Shown: in pieces, positions 33,009-41,783 of the stretch
Position numbering within the stretch: the stretch's first letter is position 1
Layout of the letters: each line of letters opens with the position of its first letter
Source: Sphaerisporangium fuscum
Lineage (GTDB): Bacteria > Actinomycetota > Actinomycetes > Streptosporangiales > Streptosporangiaceae
NCBI RefSeq assembly: GCF_018531465.1
Contig: NZ_JAHDTF010000011.1
Span: 248,001 to 312,000, forward strand
Direction of reading: 5' to 3'
Length of the DNA stretch: 64,000 nt
Notes under the pieces: model-generated
The model's database searches: none
What the model saw: the letters and a program-made list of their open reading frames with translations, nothing else
What the model was told of the DNA's origin: nothing
Made by a program: the position numbers and the translations under genes

Positions 33009-34175
33009 ATGACTTTGACCGAGCATTCACCGGCACCGCAGGTGCTGTCCGCCGAGGAGCGGTACGCCACCGAGATCGCCTTCCTCGCCGCCCACGACGA
33101 CGGGCCCCGGCCACCCGGCTGGGTGCTCACCCCCCGCGCGGTGGTCACCTTCATCTGCGGCAGTGACGGCGAGGCGCTCCAGCTGCCGAAGAACCGCCGC
33201 TCCACTGCCGACGACACGCTGCCCGCCCGGCTGACCGTGCCGGCCAAGTTCGTCGGCGAACGCGCGCTGGTGGAGCGGTGCGTCGTCACCCTCGCCGGCG
33301 AGCGCGGGCTGCTGCTGGTCGGCGAGCCCGGAACGGCCAAGTCGATGCTGTCGGAGCTCCTGGCCGCCGCGGTCTGCGGCACCAGCGCGCTCACCGTGCA
33401 GGGCACCGCCGGCACCACCGAGGACGCGTTCCGGTACGGCTGGAACTACGCGATGCTGCTGGCACAGGGCCCGAGCCGGCAGGCGCTGGTGGACTCGCCC
33501 GTCCTCACCGCCATGCGCACCGGACGGGTGGCGCGGGTCGAGGAGATCACCCGCTGCCTCCCCGAGGTGCAGGACGCCCTGGTGTCGATCCTGTCGGACC
33601 GGAGGCTGAGCGTCCCCGAGCTCGCCGGCACCGCCGACGCCCACGTCGCCGCCACGTCCGGGTTCACCGTCATCGCCACGGCGAACCTCCGGGACCGGGG
33701 CGTGTCGGAGATGTCGGCCGCGCTCAAGCGGCGGTTCAACTTCGAGACCATCGAGCCCATCGCGGACGCCGACGCCGAGATGACCCTGGTGCGCCGCCAG
33801 GCCACCGCGGTCGTGCAGCGCGCCGGGGCCGCGTTCAAGGTCGACGACGCCGTCCTGGACGCGCTGGTCACCGTCTTCCGCGACCTGCGTTCGGGCCGGT
33901 CGGCGGAGGGCTGGGACGTCGAACGGCCCGGCACCGTCATGTCGACGGCCGAGGCCGTCCAGGTGGCCGCCTCACTCGGCGTCGCCGCCGCCTACCTCCC
34001 GAACGGCGACGTCCTCGACCTGATGCCCGGACACCTCCTCGGGGTCGTCCGCAAGGACGACCCGGCGGACCACGGCCGGCTGCTCGGGTACTGGGACGGC
34101 CCGGTGCGCCGCCGCGCCGAAGACGGCTCGGCGATGTGGCGCCGCCTCTGGGACCTCCGGGAGACCCTGCGGTGA
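33009..34175 (+). CDS. MoxR-type AAA+ ATPase (YehL-like)
   Basis: The 388-residue protein has Walker A GEPGTAKS near residue 105, a Walker B region in which the usual DE reads VEEI (VARVEEITRCLPEVQDALVS), sensor 1 VIATANLRDRG and an arginine-finger segment ALKRRFNFETI. MoxR ATPases work with VWA-domain partners as chaperone-like remodelling machines; the next gene supplies such a domain. Its stop overlaps the next start by four bases (GTGA). It corresponds in position and family to E. coli YehL. The substitution of V-E-E for the canonical D-E keeps one acidic residue for hydrolysis. Confidence 0.88.
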   Translation: MTLTEHSPAPQVLSAEERYATEIAFLAAHDDGPRPPGWVLTPRAVVTFICGSDGEALQLPKNRRSTADDTLPARLTVPAKFVGERALVERCVVTLAGERGLLLVGEPGTAKSMLSELLAAAVCGTSALTVQGTAGTTEDAFRYGWNYAMLLAQGPSRQALVDSPVLTAMRTGRVARVEEITRCLPEVQDALVSILSDRRLSVPELAGTADAHVAATSGFTVIATANLRDRGVSEMSAALKRRFNFETIEPIADADAEMTLVRRQATAVVQRAGAAFKVDDAVLDALVTVFRDLRSGRSAEGWDVERPGTVMSTAEAVQVAASLGVAAAYLPNGDVLDLMPGHLLGVVRKDDPADHGRLLGYWDGPVRRRAEDGSAMWRRLWDLRETLR

Positions 34176-37100
34176 CAACGACGCTGAACGACCCCCGCCA
34201 GGCCGTCGACGCGCTGGCCGGTTCGCCCCGGCCGTACCTCATCGGGGTGCGCCATCACAGTCCCGCGCTGGCCGCGGTGGTGCCCGCGCTGCTGGACGCC
34301 GCCGGAGCCGAGGCCGTCTGTGTGGAGCTACCGGCCGACTTCCAGCGATGGCTGCCGCATCTGGCCGATCCCGGCACCCGAGCACCGGTCGCGCTGGCCG
34401 GGGCCGGCGAGGACGGGCGCCTCGGGTTCTACCCCTTCGCCGACTTCTCTCCGGAGCTGGCGGCCATCCGCTGGGCCTACGAGCGCGGAGCAGAGGTCCT
34501 GTGCTGCGACCTGCCGCTGTCCGATCCCGGCTGGCACGCCACCGGCACGCCGTCCCCGTCGTCCGGCGACCAGGCCCCCGGGGACGCGTCCGGCCCGGCG
34601 GCTGGGAACGCGAGCGGCCCGGCGGCCGGGGACATGCCCGACCAGGCCCTCGGGTACGCGTCCGGCCCGACGGCCGGGGACGCGTCCGGCCCGACGCCCG
34701 GGGACGCGTCCGGCCAGGCGGCTGGGGACGCGTCCGGCCCGGCGGCCGGGGGAGGGGATGGACCGACGGCCGGGGCAGGGGATGGACCGGCGGCACGCGC
34801 CGTCTTCGCCGACGCGCTGGCGGCGTCGGGCACCGGCCGCGAGGGCGACGACCTGTGGGACCGGGCCGTCGAGGTGCGCGCCCCCGGGTGCGAACCCGAG
34901 GCCGTACGGCGCGCCGCGCTCGGCGTCGGATGGGCGTTGCGTCAGGACGCCGAGAACCAAGGCGGCGTGCCGGCGGTCGACCTCGCCCGCGAGGCGCACA
35001 TGCGCGAGGTCGTCGCTCGAGCGGCCGCGGGCGGGCGCCGCGTGGCCGCGGTGATCGGCGCCTTCCACGCCCCGGCCCTGGTCGATCCCCACCCCGCATT
35101 CGCCGACGCTCGCCCACCTTCGCAGCAGGGTACGGCCGGTGTGTCCGAGCGGGCGGATTCGCGGGGGCCGGAAGCCGGAGACGGGCTGAGGGGGGCGGGG
35201 CGTCGCGGGCGAGACGCGGCGGTCGCCGAGCGTGGCGGGGCCTCGCCTGTCACCTCGCTCGTCCCGTACGCCTTCGATCTGCTCGACTCCCGGTCCGGGT
35301 ACCCGGCCGGAATCCGCGACCCACTCTGGCAGCAGGCCGTCTTCGAGGCGGGCGGCGACCCCGTCCGGGTGCGGGACGCCGCCGCCGCGGCGATCACGAA
35401 CATCTGCCGGGAGCTGCGGTCCGCCGGGCACACCGCGGGGACCGGCGAGGCGGCGGAGGCCCTGCGCATGGCCTCCGACCTCGCACGACTGCGCGGCCTG
35501 CCCGCGCCCGGACGCGGTGAGCTGCTGGAGGCGATCACGGCCGTCCTCGGCCAGGGTGAGCCTCTTGGGCGCGGCCGGGCCATCGCCCAGGCCCTGGAGA
35601 CGATCCTCGTCGGCAACCGCCGGGGCCGCACCGCGCCCGGTACGCCCCGCTCCGGGCTCGGTCCGTCCGTCGAGGCCGAACTCACCGCGCTGCGGCTGCC
35701 GTGCCCGGAGGATCCCGGCACACGTGAGGTACGCCTCGACCCACTGCGGTCCAACCTGGACGCCCGCCGCGAGATCCTGCTGCAACGACTGCTGGTCTGC
35801 GGCGTCGGCTACGGCGAACCGGTCGAGGTCGCGGCGACGGGCGACTCGACCGCCCTCACCACGCGCTGGCGGCTCCGCTGGACACCGGCGGTCCCCGCCC
35901 TGCTCGACCTCGCCGGCGTGCGAGGCGTCACCGCCGCCCAGGCGGCCGCCGGGACGCTGGGCGAGACCTTCCGCCGCGAGTCGGCCGACGGCGGCCCCAC
36001 CTGTGCGCTGATCCTGAACGCCCTGGGTGCCGCGGCACGCTGTGACCTGCCCGAGCTCGTCTCGGACCGTCTCGCCGACGCCGCCGTCGTACTTCCCGCC
36101 TCCGCCACGCCGGCCGAGCTGCTCGCGGCTCTCGACCTGCTGGAGGCGCTGCGGCGCGGCCACCTTCCCGGCGCCACGGCGAAGGCACGCGACCAGGCGG
36201 CCGAACTGGCGGTCGCCCTCCTCGAGGCGGTCGTCCGCGCGCTTCCCGGGCTCGCCGGGAGCGACCAGCAGCAGGACGCCGCCGCCCTGATCGCCCTCGC
36301 GGCGAAGGCCGGCGAACAGCGCCTCGGCCTGCGGATCGACGACGCCCTCGCCGGGCTCGTCCGCACCGGTTCGCCGCTCGTCCAGGGCGCGGCCCTGGCG
36401 GCCAGGGTGCTGCTCGACCTGGAGCCTCCCGAGGCCCTCGGAGCCCGCGCCGCAGGGTGGGTCGACACCGCGACCGGGCCCGAGGGGCGCCGCCGCCTCG
36501 GCCGCCTGCTGGCCGGCGTGCTGGCCGCCGCCGGGCCGTTGCTGGAGTCCGCCCCCGCGGCGCTCGGCCCGCTGCTGGACCGCGTCGACGGGCTCAGCGA
36601 CCAGGCGTTCCTGGAGCGGCTGCCGGCGTTGCGAGGCGGCTTCGACACCCTGGCCCCCGCCGGCCGGGCCCGCCTGATGGACGTCGTCGCCGAACGCCTC
36701 GGCGACCGGCCCGACCTGACCCTCGCGGCCCCGCCCCGGCTGCTGGCGATGTGGGCCGCCGCCGACGCCGCTGGTCTCGCCACCCTCGAAGCCCTGCGGC
36801 TTCCTCTGCCCGCCGGTGCGCCCGGGACCGTCACGCCGCCGGCCGGCCCGGCCGGTGCGGGCCGCTCCCTCTCCGCCGGGGGATCCCAGGGCGGGGCGGG
36901 ACCACAGGCGGGGGAGCGGCGGCTCGCCTCCGCCGACCGCTGGCGGTTGCTGCTCGGCCGGGAGCCCGAACGGCTGCCGTCCGATGCCCGCCGATACGCG
37001 CGGGCCCTGGACGAGCTGTACGGCTCGGGCCGTGGCGAGGGCGCGGCCGACTTCGGGCACGGCACGGGCGACCGCGGCGGCCAGAGGGAGTCCTTCCCCA

Positions 37101-38038
37101 CCGCCCGAGAGTGGGCGCAGGAGCTCGAGGCGCTGTTCGGCAAGGACGTCCGCGAGGAGGTGCTCGCCACGGCGGCCGACACCGGGCGCAGCGACGTGCT
37201 GGCCGAGCTCGACCCGCGCGCCGTACGGCCGTCGGTGGAGCTGCTGACCTCGGTGCTGTCCCTGGCGGGAGGTTTGCCGGAGCAGCGGCTCGCCAAGCTC
37301 CGCCCCCTCGTCCGGCAGCTGGTGGCCGAGCTCACCAAGCAGCTCGCGACGCGCCTGCGTCCCGCCCTGACGGGGCTGGCGACGCCCCGGCCCACCCGCC
37401 GTCCGGGCGGCCGGCTCGACCTGCCCCGCACGCTGCGCGCCAACCTCCCGTACACGCGCCGCCTCGGCGACGGCCGCATCGTCGTCGTCCCGGAAAGGCC
37501 CGTGTTCAGCACGCGCGCCCGCCAGGAGGCCGACTGGCGGCTCGTGCTCGTGGTCGACGTGTCGGGCTCGATGGAGGCCTCGGTCGTCTGGTCCGCGCTG
37601 ACGGCGGCGGTTCTCGCCGGGGTGCCGTCGCTGTCCACGCACTTCCTCGCCTTCTCCACGCAGGTGATCGACCTGACGGATCAGGTCGCCGACCCCCTGT
37701 CGCTCCTGCTGGAGGTGCGGGTCGGCGGAGGCACCCACATCGCGGCCGGGCTGGCCCACGCCCGCTCGCTGGTGACCGTGCCGAGCCGGACGCTGATGGT
37801 CGTGGTCAGCGACTTCGAGGAGGGATATCCGCTCGGCGGCCTGCTCGGCGAGGTTCGCTCGCTGGCCGCCTCGGGCGTCCACCTGCTGGGCTGCGCCGCC
37901 CTGGACGACGGCGGCGTGCCTCGCTACTCCGTTCCCGTCGCCCGGCAACTCGTCGCGGCCGGCATGCCGGTCGCCGCACTCAGCCCCGTCGCCCTCGCCC
38001 GATGGGTGGGCGACCGCCTTCGTGGAGAGCCCCGTTGA
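34172..38038 (+). CDS. DUF5682-VWA fusion protein (YehM + YehP-like)
   Basis: GTG 34172 overlaps the MoxR stop and gives 1288 residues. The N-terminus (PRPYLIGVRHHSPALAAVVP, VCVELPADFQRWLPHLADPG, AAVIGAFHAPALV) is DUF5682, the YehM family. A long helical middle follows. From about residue 1120 there is a von Willebrand A domain with a full MIDAS: DVSGSM, the threonine in GGGTHIAAGL and VVSDFEEGYP. E. coli encodes these parts as separate YehM and YehP. An octapeptide repeat (GDASGPAA-like, nine copies) interrupts the DUF5682 part near residues 137-208. Probably cytosolic, acting with the MoxR ATPase. Confidence 0.82.
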   Translation: MTTTLNDPRQAVDALAGSPRPYLIGVRHHSPALAAVVPALLDAAGAEAVCVELPADFQRWLPHLADPGTRAPVALAGAGEDGRLGFYPFADFSPELAAIRWAYERGAEVLCCDLPLSDPGWHATGTPSPSSGDQAPGDASGPAAGNASGPAAGDMPDQALGYASGPTAGDASGPTPGDASGQAAGDASGPAAGGGDGPTAGAGDGPAARAVFADALAASGTGREGDDLWDRAVEVRAPGCEPEAVRRAALGVGWALRQDAENQGGVPAVDLAREAHMREVVARAAAGGRRVAAVIGAFHAPALVDPHPAFADARPPSQQGTAGVSERADSRGPEAGDGLRGAGRRGRDAAVAERGGASPVTSLVPYAFDLLDSRSGYPAGIRDPLWQQAVFEAGGDPVRVRDAAAAAITNICRELRSAGHTAGTGEAAEALRMASDLARLRGLPAPGRGELLEAITAVLGQGEPLGRGRAIAQALETILVGNRRGRTAPGTPRSGLGPSVEAELTALRLPCPEDPGTREVRLDPLRSNLDARREILLQRLLVCGVGYGEPVEVAATGDSTALTTRWRLRWTPAVPALLDLAGVRGVTAAQAAAGTLGETFRRESADGGPTCALILNALGAAARCDLPELVSDRLADAAVVLPASATPAELLAALDLLEALRRGHLPGATAKARDQAAELAVALLEAVVRALPGLAGSDQQQDAAALIALAAKAGEQRLGLRIDDALAGLVRTGSPLVQGAALAARVLLDLEPPEALGARAAGWVDTATGPEGRRRLGRLLAGVLAAAGPLLESAPAALGPLLDRVDGLSDQAFLERLPALRGGFDTLAPAGRARLMDVVAERLGDRPDLTLAAPPRLLAMWAAADAAGLATLEALRLPLPAGAPGTVTPPAGPAGAGRSLSAGGSQGGAGPQAGERRLASADRWRLLLGREPERLPSDARRYARALDELYGSGRGEGAADFGHGTGDRGGQRESFPTAREWAQELEALFGKDVREEVLATAADTGRSDVLAELDPRAVRPSVELLTSVLSLAGGLPEQRLAKLRPLVRQLVAELTKQLATRLRPALTGLATPRPTRRPGGRLDLPRTLRANLPYTRRLGDGRIVVVPERPVFSTRARQEADWRLVLVVDVSGSMEASVVWSALTAAVLAGVPSLSTHFLAFSTQVIDLTDQVADPLSLLLEVRVGGGTHIAAGLAHARSLVTVPSRTLMVVVSDFEEGYPLGGLLGEVRSLAASGVHLLGCAALDDGGVPRYSVPVARQLVAAGMPVAALSPVALARWVGDRLRGEPR
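34580..34795 (+). repeat. Nine-copy 24-bp in-frame repeat (octapeptide GDASGPAA)
   Basis: Nine 24-base units run head to tail from 34580 to 34795, in frame inside the DUF5682-VWA gene. Most encode GDASGPAA or close variants; the last two read GGGDGPTA and GAGDGPAA. The period is exact, so length change by slippage would keep the frame. Confidence 0.9.
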
Positions 38039-40284
38039 CCTCCTCTCTTTCCGACACTCCGCCGGCCGCCGGCCTCCCCCCGGCGCTGCCGCACGTGGTG
38101 GCCGCCGCCGTGGAAGGCCTCACCACGAGGCTGCGCAAGAAGCTGGACGCGGCGGTCGAGCAGTACGCCGCGGTGCCACCGGTCACCGACGACGAGGGCG
38201 TCCACGTGCGGTGCGGCGAGGACGCGGTCGTGACCCTCTCGCCGGGGCCGGCCGGTGTGGTGGCCTCGGACGAGGCCGTGCGGTGCAGCTGCCTGCTGGC
38301 GCCCCGTTGCCTGCACCGGGCGGCCGTTCTCAGCGCCTGTCCCGTCGCCGACGCGCCACCGGCCGACCCCGATCCGGACGAGGATCCCCGAGCCGCCGGC
38401 GCCGAGGCGGAACGGGACGTAAGTGAAGGACACCGCACGGGGACGCCCCCGGCAGAGGGAGCGGAGGCCGGAAGCGGCACCGAGCCGGCGGTGGAGGTGA
38501 GCGGAGAAGGCGGGATCGGGCGGACAGCGGAGGCGAGCGGGGGAAGCGGGGCCGAGGCGGCGGCGGGAGGAAGTGGCACCGAGCCGGCGGTGGAGGTGAG
38601 CGGAGAAGGCGGGATCGGGCGGACGGCGGAGGCGAGCGGGGAAAGCGGGGCCGGGCCCGGGGTGGAGGTGCGGGGATCCTCTGGGAACGGCCTGGGCTCG
38701 GCTCCGACGGCGGCGCAGGTGGCCGCCGCGGCCGGGTTGTGGAGAGCCGCCGCGGCACTGCTCTCGGCCGGACTGCCGGCCGCCGGGGCGGTTCCGCAGG
38801 CCGAGCTGCTCAGGGCCGCGCACACCGCTCGGCTGGCCGGACTCGTCCGGGCGGAGGCCGCCGCGCTCCGGGTGGTACGCGGCGTCCGCGCCGCCCGTGC
38901 CCGCCACGACGGCCACCGCCTCGCCGACCTCGTCTCCGCGCTACGCGAACTGCTGCTCACCGCGGGCATGCTCGCCGCCGCCGACCCCGACCCGGCGCTG
39001 ATCGGCACCGCGCGCCGCAGCTACCAGCCGGGCGGAGCGCTGCGGGTGCACGGCGTCTTCCGTGAGCCTGTCATCAGCGCCACCGGGTACGCGGGCGTGG
39101 TCACCCACCTCGTCACCGACGACGGCCGCTGGTTGTCGATCGCCGACGTCAAGCCGGGCGGCTCCGCCAGGGCCAGGGGTGCCGGGGCCGCCACGGTGGC
39201 CATCGGCTCGGCGACCGTGGACCACGCGGGGCTGGCCCGGGGCGGGCTCCTGGTCACCGGAGCCACCGTGTCCGCCGACGGCCGTCTCGGAGCGGGCCGC
39301 GGCGTCCGGGCGACCCCCGTTCCCGGCCTGCCGTGGTCCGCCGGTCCCCTGGCCACGTTCTTCACCCGCCCGCTCGGCGAGGTGGTGACCGAGCGGCTTT
39401 CGGCGCGGTCGTGGAGCGATTCGGAGACGGCCGAGACGGCGCGGGAACCGCTGGGCTGTGATCTGGTCATCCTCGGTGCCGCGGGCGGCCACGTCCTCGC
39501 CCGCCAGGTCCTGCCCGCCACGGCCACGCCGGTCGGAGGCCGTCCCGCCGGCTCTCTTCCGTCCCCGCCAGGCGCACAGGGCACATCGGCGCCCGGCGAT
39601 GGAGGGACGCACGCGGTGCTCGACGGCGAGGACATGGTCGTCGGCGGGCCGCTGGTGCGGCTGGTGCCGGCGAGTTCCCATCCGGATCTCGCCCATGTCG
39701 CCAACCTTCGCCGGCTGGCGTCGTGCCCGGGGTTGCTGGTGCGGGTCGTCGGCTGGCTGGAGCCCGACCGGACCGCCACGCTGCGTCCGCTCGCGGTGGG
39801 GCCGGTGCCGGGCGCCGAGGCGACCCTGCGCCTTCCTCCCGAACTGGGCGGCCACGCGGACCTCGGGTACGACCGGCTGCAGGGGGCGCACCTCCCGTCG
39901 CCCGGCGCGTGCTCGCCGCCTGCGGCCGGTGCCGGGGCGGAGCAGGACCCGCTGGCCGACTCCCCTCTCTGGCGGGTCCGCCGTCTGGTGGAGCTCGCCG
40001 TGACGGGCGGGCGCCGGGCGGCCGCCGAGGCCGCCCGGGGCGGCGAGGCCGACGCGCAGGCTGCTCAGCTGCGCCGCGCCGGGTTCGCGACCGCGGCGCG
40101 GCTGGCCACCGCGTTCACCGCGGAAGCCGATCGCCGCGGCCGCGACGTGTTCGGACGGCTCACCGATCCGGGCGCCGACGGGTACGCCTGGGCGTGGCTG
40201 GCCGCCGCCGTCCACCTGGCGGCCACCGAACACGCCCTGGTCCGCGCATCCTGGCTCACCGGCGAGGAGATGGCGACCTTCTGA
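38035..40284 (+). CDS. SWIM zinc-finger protein (YehQ-like)
   Basis: TTG 38035 overlaps the previous stop (TTGA) and has GGAGAG seven bases upstream; ATG 38002 is an alternative. The 749-residue product has a SWIM finger near residue 84, CSCLLAPRCLH (CxCxnCxH), a motif implicated in DNA or protein binding. A Gly/Glu/Ala-rich insert with a 33-residue duplication follows, then a long region with beta-strand character (FREPVISATGYAGVVTHLVT, DDGRWLSIADVKPGG) and a helical C-terminus. It corresponds to E. coli YehQ and closes the five-gene cassette. Confidence 0.8.
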   Translation: MTSSLSDTPPAAGLPPALPHVVAAAVEGLTTRLRKKLDAAVEQYAAVPPVTDDEGVHVRCGEDAVVTLSPGPAGVVASDEAVRCSCLLAPRCLHRAAVLSACPVADAPPADPDPDEDPRAAGAEAERDVSEGHRTGTPPAEGAEAGSGTEPAVEVSGEGGIGRTAEASGGSGAEAAAGGSGTEPAVEVSGEGGIGRTAEASGESGAGPGVEVRGSSGNGLGSAPTAAQVAAAAGLWRAAAALLSAGLPAAGAVPQAELLRAAHTARLAGLVRAEAAALRVVRGVRAARARHDGHRLADLVSALRELLLTAGMLAAADPDPALIGTARRSYQPGGALRVHGVFREPVISATGYAGVVTHLVTDDGRWLSIADVKPGGSARARGAGAATVAIGSATVDHAGLARGGLLVTGATVSADGRLGAGRGVRATPVPGLPWSAGPLATFFTRPLGEVVTERLSARSWSDSETAETAREPLGCDLVILGAAGGHVLARQVLPATATPVGGRPAGSLPSPPGAQGTSAPGDGGTHAVLDGEDMVVGGPLVRLVPASSHPDLAHVANLRRLASCPGLLVRVVGWLEPDRTATLRPLAVGPVPGAEATLRLPPELGGHADLGYDRLQGAHLPSPGACSPPAAGAGAEQDPLADSPLWRVRRLVELAVTGGRRAAAEAARGGEADAQAAQLRRAGFATAARLATAFTAEADRRGRDVFGRLTDPGADGYAWAWLAAAVHLAATEHALVRASWLTGEEMATF
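38476..38673 (+). repeat. 99-bp in-frame duplication in the SWIM gene
   Basis: Two nearly identical 99-base units start at 38476 and 38575, each encoding about 33 residues beginning GTEPAVEVSGEGGIGRTAEA. Only a few bases differ between them, which indicates recent duplication. Confidence 0.88.
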
Positions 40285-40667
40285 GCGACCCCCACCCGCC
40301 CCCGTCGCCGCGCCGTCGCCGGGCGCGGGCACGCCGGCGCCCTCGGGTGCCGGTGTACCCGCCCCGGAACGGCGATGGGGTTCGAGCTGATCGGCCTCCC
40401 CGTGGCGGGGTCGGGTACGCCCGTGCTCGGGTGTTCGGTGGACCCGTTTAGGGGGTGGTGGCGGGGTTCAGTGGATGCGGCGGTCCGTGGCGGGGTGGGG
40501 GGCGTCGGTGTTCTCATGTCGGGGGACGGCGGTGGGGGTGGGAGGGTTTTGGAGGCCGCGGGCGTCGTTGAGCGGGGAGCGCGTGCGTGCGCGTGTCGTC
40601 GATGGCGTCGGGGGAGCGCCTGGCGCTACCTTGGTCACGAATTGACTGGAGGGCGACCCTGAACGCT
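40285..40667. other. Intergenic region without a recognised gene
   Basis: The 383 bases between the SWIM gene and the phosphatase gene are G-rich in the second half and hold no convincing frame. The phosphatase promoter should lie here; TTGACTGGAGGG near 40644 supplies its ribosome site. Confidence 0.4.
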
Positions 40668-41741
40668 ATGGCGACGAGTGCGCAAAAGATGTCGCAGACC
40701 GTGCTCCGATCACTGCCTTTCGTCGCCATTGCCGTCGTGGCGCTCGTCGACCTTCTGGCCGGCCCCCGGCTGGGCTTCCTGCCCCTGCTGACGCTGGGGC
40801 CGACGTTCGCCTCGGTGTCGGGCAGCGTCCACCGGACCCTTGCCGTCGGCGGGCTGGCGCTGATCGTCTGCATCCCTCTGGCCCGGTACAACGACCTCCT
40901 GCTCACGCCACAGAACAACCTCACCATCGCGACGATCCTGGCCGTCACCGGCGCCGGTGCCCTGGCCAGCCATCTGCGGATCCGCAGGGAGCGTGAGCTG
41001 GCCAACGTCCGCATGGTCGCCGAGGCGGCCCAGCGCGTTCTGCTGCGCCCGGTGCCGCGCAGGGCGGGCGACCTGCGGATCGCCCTGTCCTACACCTCGG
41101 CGGCCGCGGAGGCGCAGATCGGCGGTGACCTGTACGAGGTGGTCACCACGCCGAACGGCGTCCGCATGCTCATCGGTGACGTCCAGGGCAAGGGGCTGGG
41201 GGCCGTGGAGACGGCCGCGTGGGTGCTCGGCGCCTTCCGCGAGGCCGCCTACGACGAGGCCGAACTGGCCCGCGTGGGGGTCCGCCTGGAGAACAGCCTC
41301 ACGCGGCACCTGGGCACGGAACAATTCGTCACCGCCATCCTCGCCGAAGTCCACGACGAGGAGATCTCCCTGCTCAACTTCGGGCACCCCGCTCCATTGC
41401 TGATCCGCGGTGAGGAGAAGATCCGCCTGGCGGAGCCCGAGATGGAGATGCCTCCACTGGGCCTGGTGTCCCTCGGCCCCGAGATGGCCAAGCCTCACCG
41501 GGTCCCCTTCGGGGACGGCGAGCAGATCCTGCTGTACACCGACGGCGTGATCGAGGCGCGCGACCACGTCGGCGCGTTCTACCCGCTGGCCGACAGGGCG
41601 AACGTCCTGGCGGGCAGGGACGACCCGCAGGCGGCTCTCGACGAGCTGCGCTCGGATCTGCTCGCCCACGTGGGCGGCCCGCTGGGGGACGACGCCGCGA
41701 TGCTGCTCGTCCGCAGGCAGGCCCGTGCGGCGATGAACTGA
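40668..41741 (+). CDS. Membrane-anchored SpoIIE/PP2C-type serine phosphatase
   Basis: ATG 40668 gives 357 residues. Three or four hydrophobic segments (FVAIAVVALVDLLAG, LAVGGLALIVCIPLA, NLTIATILAVTGAGALASHL) precede a cytosolic PP2C-like SpoIIE domain. The latter has the metal-binding aspartates in GGDLYEV, LIGDVQGKGLGA, LLYTDGVIEARD and LGDDAAML. Proteins of this build dephosphorylate anti-anti-sigma factors in actinomycete stress signalling. No anti-sigma or STAS partner gene is adjacent, so its target is unknown. Confidence 0.88.
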   Translation: MATSAQKMSQTVLRSLPFVAIAVVALVDLLAGPRLGFLPLLTLGPTFASVSGSVHRTLAVGGLALIVCIPLARYNDLLLTPQNNLTIATILAVTGAGALASHLRIRRERELANVRMVAEAAQRVLLRPVPRRAGDLRIALSYTSAAAEAQIGGDLYEVVTTPNGVRMLIGDVQGKGLGAVETAAWVLGAFREAAYDEAELARVGVRLENSLTRHLGTEQFVTAILAEVHDEEISLLNFGHPAPLLIRGEEKIRLAEPEMEMPPLGLVSLGPEMAKPHRVPFGDGEQILLYTDGVIEARDHVGAFYPLADRANVLAGRDDPQAALDELRSDLLAHVGGPLGDDAAMLLVRRQARAAMN

Positions 41742-41751
41742 GCACGTCTCG

Positions 41752-41767
41752 CTTGACACGTCAAATC
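41752..41767 (+). promoter_or_regulatory. MarR operator, copy upstream of marR
   Basis: CTTGACACGTCAAATC lies 17 bases before the MarR start. Its core is an inverted TTGAC-N2-GTCAA. The identical 16-mer is found upstream of the isochorismatase-like gene. Confidence 0.75.
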
Positions 41768-41783
41768 GGGGGACAATGTCGGC

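Noticed and set aside
33278..34171. Upstream extension of the DUF5682-VWA frame
   Set aside because: The extension overlaps the MoxR gene in another frame and is Arg-rich shadow; GTG 34172 with a 4-base overlap fits the operon pattern.
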